A DNA stretch of 64,000 nucleotides from contig OY728165.1 of NCBI GenBank assembly GCA_963277665.1, forward strand, positions 1,756,866,772 through 1,756,930,771. Direction: 5' to 3'. The first letter of the stretch is position 1, and each line of letters begins with the position of its first letter. The notes beneath the pieces were generated by a model. It worked only from the letters and a program-made list of their open reading frames with translations. It was not told the origin of the DNA and made no database searches. Shown here in pieces: positions 62,041 through 64,000 of the stretch. The translations under genes and the position numbers were made by a program. This DNA comes from Viscum album. Its lineage: Eukaryota > Streptophyta > Magnoliopsida > Santalales > Viscaceae.

Positions 62041-64000
62041 ATTAAAAATAATATATATATAATTTAAAATATTAAATTTTTTATTCTCTCACAAGAATCA
62101 TTAATGAATAATACTTAAGAAAATATTATTTTTATAAATAAAATGTCTTCACTAATTATTGAGTGCTTATTTACTAGGAATTAATCAATAAATTTTCATT
62201 ATTTAAGTCATTTATATAATTAACATAATGTGTTTAATAATATTCATACATAAAAATTCAATTTATAGGTTATGATAGTAATGTAATAATATTTAATGGT
62301 TCTTTTAATATTGATGATGAAATATTTATACACATTCAAACATAGTGTTCCTTTAAATTCGTGATGTTTCTCATTCTCCCCCTATTAAGAAAATATTTTC
62401 CTTCTTGAATCATTTAGGTCAAACTATTAAAATTACCTAATCCATAAATGGATTACAATATATTTATATTATCATTAAAATTTATCTAAAATTGAGATGG
62501 ATACCACATTGTAAGATAATTTAAAAAATGTACAATCCTTCAAATGATTAAATATCACAATTAACATAAATATTTCATCAAAAGGATAAAAATAATGATT
62601 CATTATTCCAAAATTAAATAATCCTAAATAACATATTAATTAAATAATTTTTTACCCTCATTTGACATCTCACACGTTTTAACATAAATCCGAAAAAATA
62701 AATTCATTATCCCAAAATAATATTTAATGTCAAACATATTTTTAATCCAAAATTAGGTACCAAAATGAAAGGAAATCCGTAGATTTACAATATAAATTTA
62801 GAAATACTATATTATCTATGAATTGTTTTTTATCTATCATGATTATCTATCTCCCACTATCCAATAGACCATAATTAACATGAAATAAAATAATATTTTT
62901 ACATAATGTTTTTTAATCATAAAGAGGTCATTATTAGTAAAACCCAACATATGTTTTAAATCACCTCAAAATCAGGTCACGTAAATTAGTAAAAGTGATA
63001 TCTATTCCTAGAAAAATGTTAAAATATTAATGTTATAATCCAATGAAGGCATCCATAAATATTCATTTAACCCCACAGCAAAAAATACAATATACCATAA
63101 TTTATCACGATCATTATTACTCAGATAAAATGAAAAAAAATTTCCATAAATATATATATGAAATAAACTTCCATCAGAGATAGATGAAGTACCATTCTCA
63201 TCAAATCACTAATCAATTTATATGTCACCAATGCTATACAATTTAGTTAAAAAGGACAATAATCAATTTATCCCAACATAACATTACCACCTTACTAAAT
63301 AAATAAATTTTTTCAATATTATTATGATTGCATATATGATTTATGTTCTTAATGAAAAAATATACTGGAAAAATCCTTATATTTTTCAGGATTTTTATAT
63401 CCAGAATATCATTTATATTTAACTTATATAATATAATTCTTAAATACAAGTAAATTAACACATTAATACATACACATTTACAATTTTCATTGAATGTGTC
63501 CTTCCATAGTCGAGGATTTAATCCTTGTCTTCTGGAATTTAAATGTAAAATTTCAATTCCCCCGCCAAAAAAATTTAAATGTATATGTTACATTGGGATA
63601 AAATTTCTATACCTCCATCAAAATAATCATTTTATTTTCATATTTCATTTATCTATTCCCTCCCTTTCGATACAAATATCATTTTCCAATTCAATGGAGT
63701 TATTATATAAGTAATATTTTTCATCATTTATTATCTGAAAGAAATTGAAGCATCATTTCTCCATGGTTTCAAACATTCAAGCTCTCAAAAAACCATATTA
63801 TTTTCATAATTTGTGAGACTTAATGTTATTTAATATTTATGTTTTCAATCATATATCATTATAACTAATTATAAGTTACCATAATATCATTGACGTTATT
63901 AATCGTCTCTTTTGTTATCTTATAATATCATCATTTCTTATAAAATTCAGGGATTGCATGATTCCACTTGGTTCTTTCAATCGAAAAAAACAAAATCTAT
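62041..64000. other. AT-rich tail of window, nothing recognised
   Basis: No coding, RNA, LTR end or repeat structure is identifiable. ORFs at 63243-63461 and 63490-63714 are low-complexity readings of AT-rich DNA without motifs. The composition resembles the other old relic DNA in the window. Confidence 0.5.

Overview
This window looks like intergenic DNA from a flowering plant nuclear genome. I find no intact host gene, no RNA gene and no CRISPR array. Nearly everything that can be identified is a broken LTR retrotransposon. The copia element has features of the Sirevirus lineage (known from angiosperms): a gag-pol, a further reading frame after pol, and several polypurine tracts. The gypsy elements have a Tekay/Del-type chromovirus integrase tail. 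All identifications are by eye; no database search was run.

Layout. (1) 1-10664: copia/Sirevirus-like element, + strand, 5' LTR cut by the window edge, with degraded gag, protease, integrase and RNase H, reverse transcriptase deleted, a 30-bp minisatellite, a degraded third ORF, a set of polypurine tracts and a 2.0-kb 3' LTR. (2) 10665-14207: gypsy-like element G, minus strand, one full LTR, a 1.7-kb non-coding interior, and about 100 bp of the second LTR, into which the copia element inserted. (3) 14208-23232: very AT-rich minus-strand LTR relics A and B, each with three ~190-bp internal repeat units. (4) 23233-33057: AT-rich plus-strand gypsy relic F with a recognisable but dead integrase and chromodomain-side tail at 30.5-31.5 kb. 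(5) 33058-42597: a younger, GC-richer minus-strand Tekay-type gypsy element H with both 3.5-kb LTRs and a 2.5-kb interior that keeps gag, a protease piece and the integrase C-terminus/chromodomain but has lost RT, RNase H and the integrase core. (6) 42598-51673: AT-rich relics, including plus-strand LTR-like module I and minus-strand module C that share the ~190-bp unit of A and B. (7) 51674-62040: old plus-strand gypsy-like element D-E, two 3.9-4.5-kb LTRs, PBS and PPT, a 2-kb interior, and a 1.1-kb foreign block in the 5' LTR. (8) 62041-64000: AT-rich, nothing recognised.

The parts do not work together as a pathway. The window is a stratigraphy of nested insertions: copia inside G, G abutting or inside A, A/B next to or inside F, H inside the F region, and D-E against C. 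Old layers are strongly AT-shifted, and the changes in the old integrase fit cytosine-methylation decay. No new functional system is evident. The least explained observation is the triplicated ~190-bp unit placed shortly downstream of the TATA box in several diverged LTRs.
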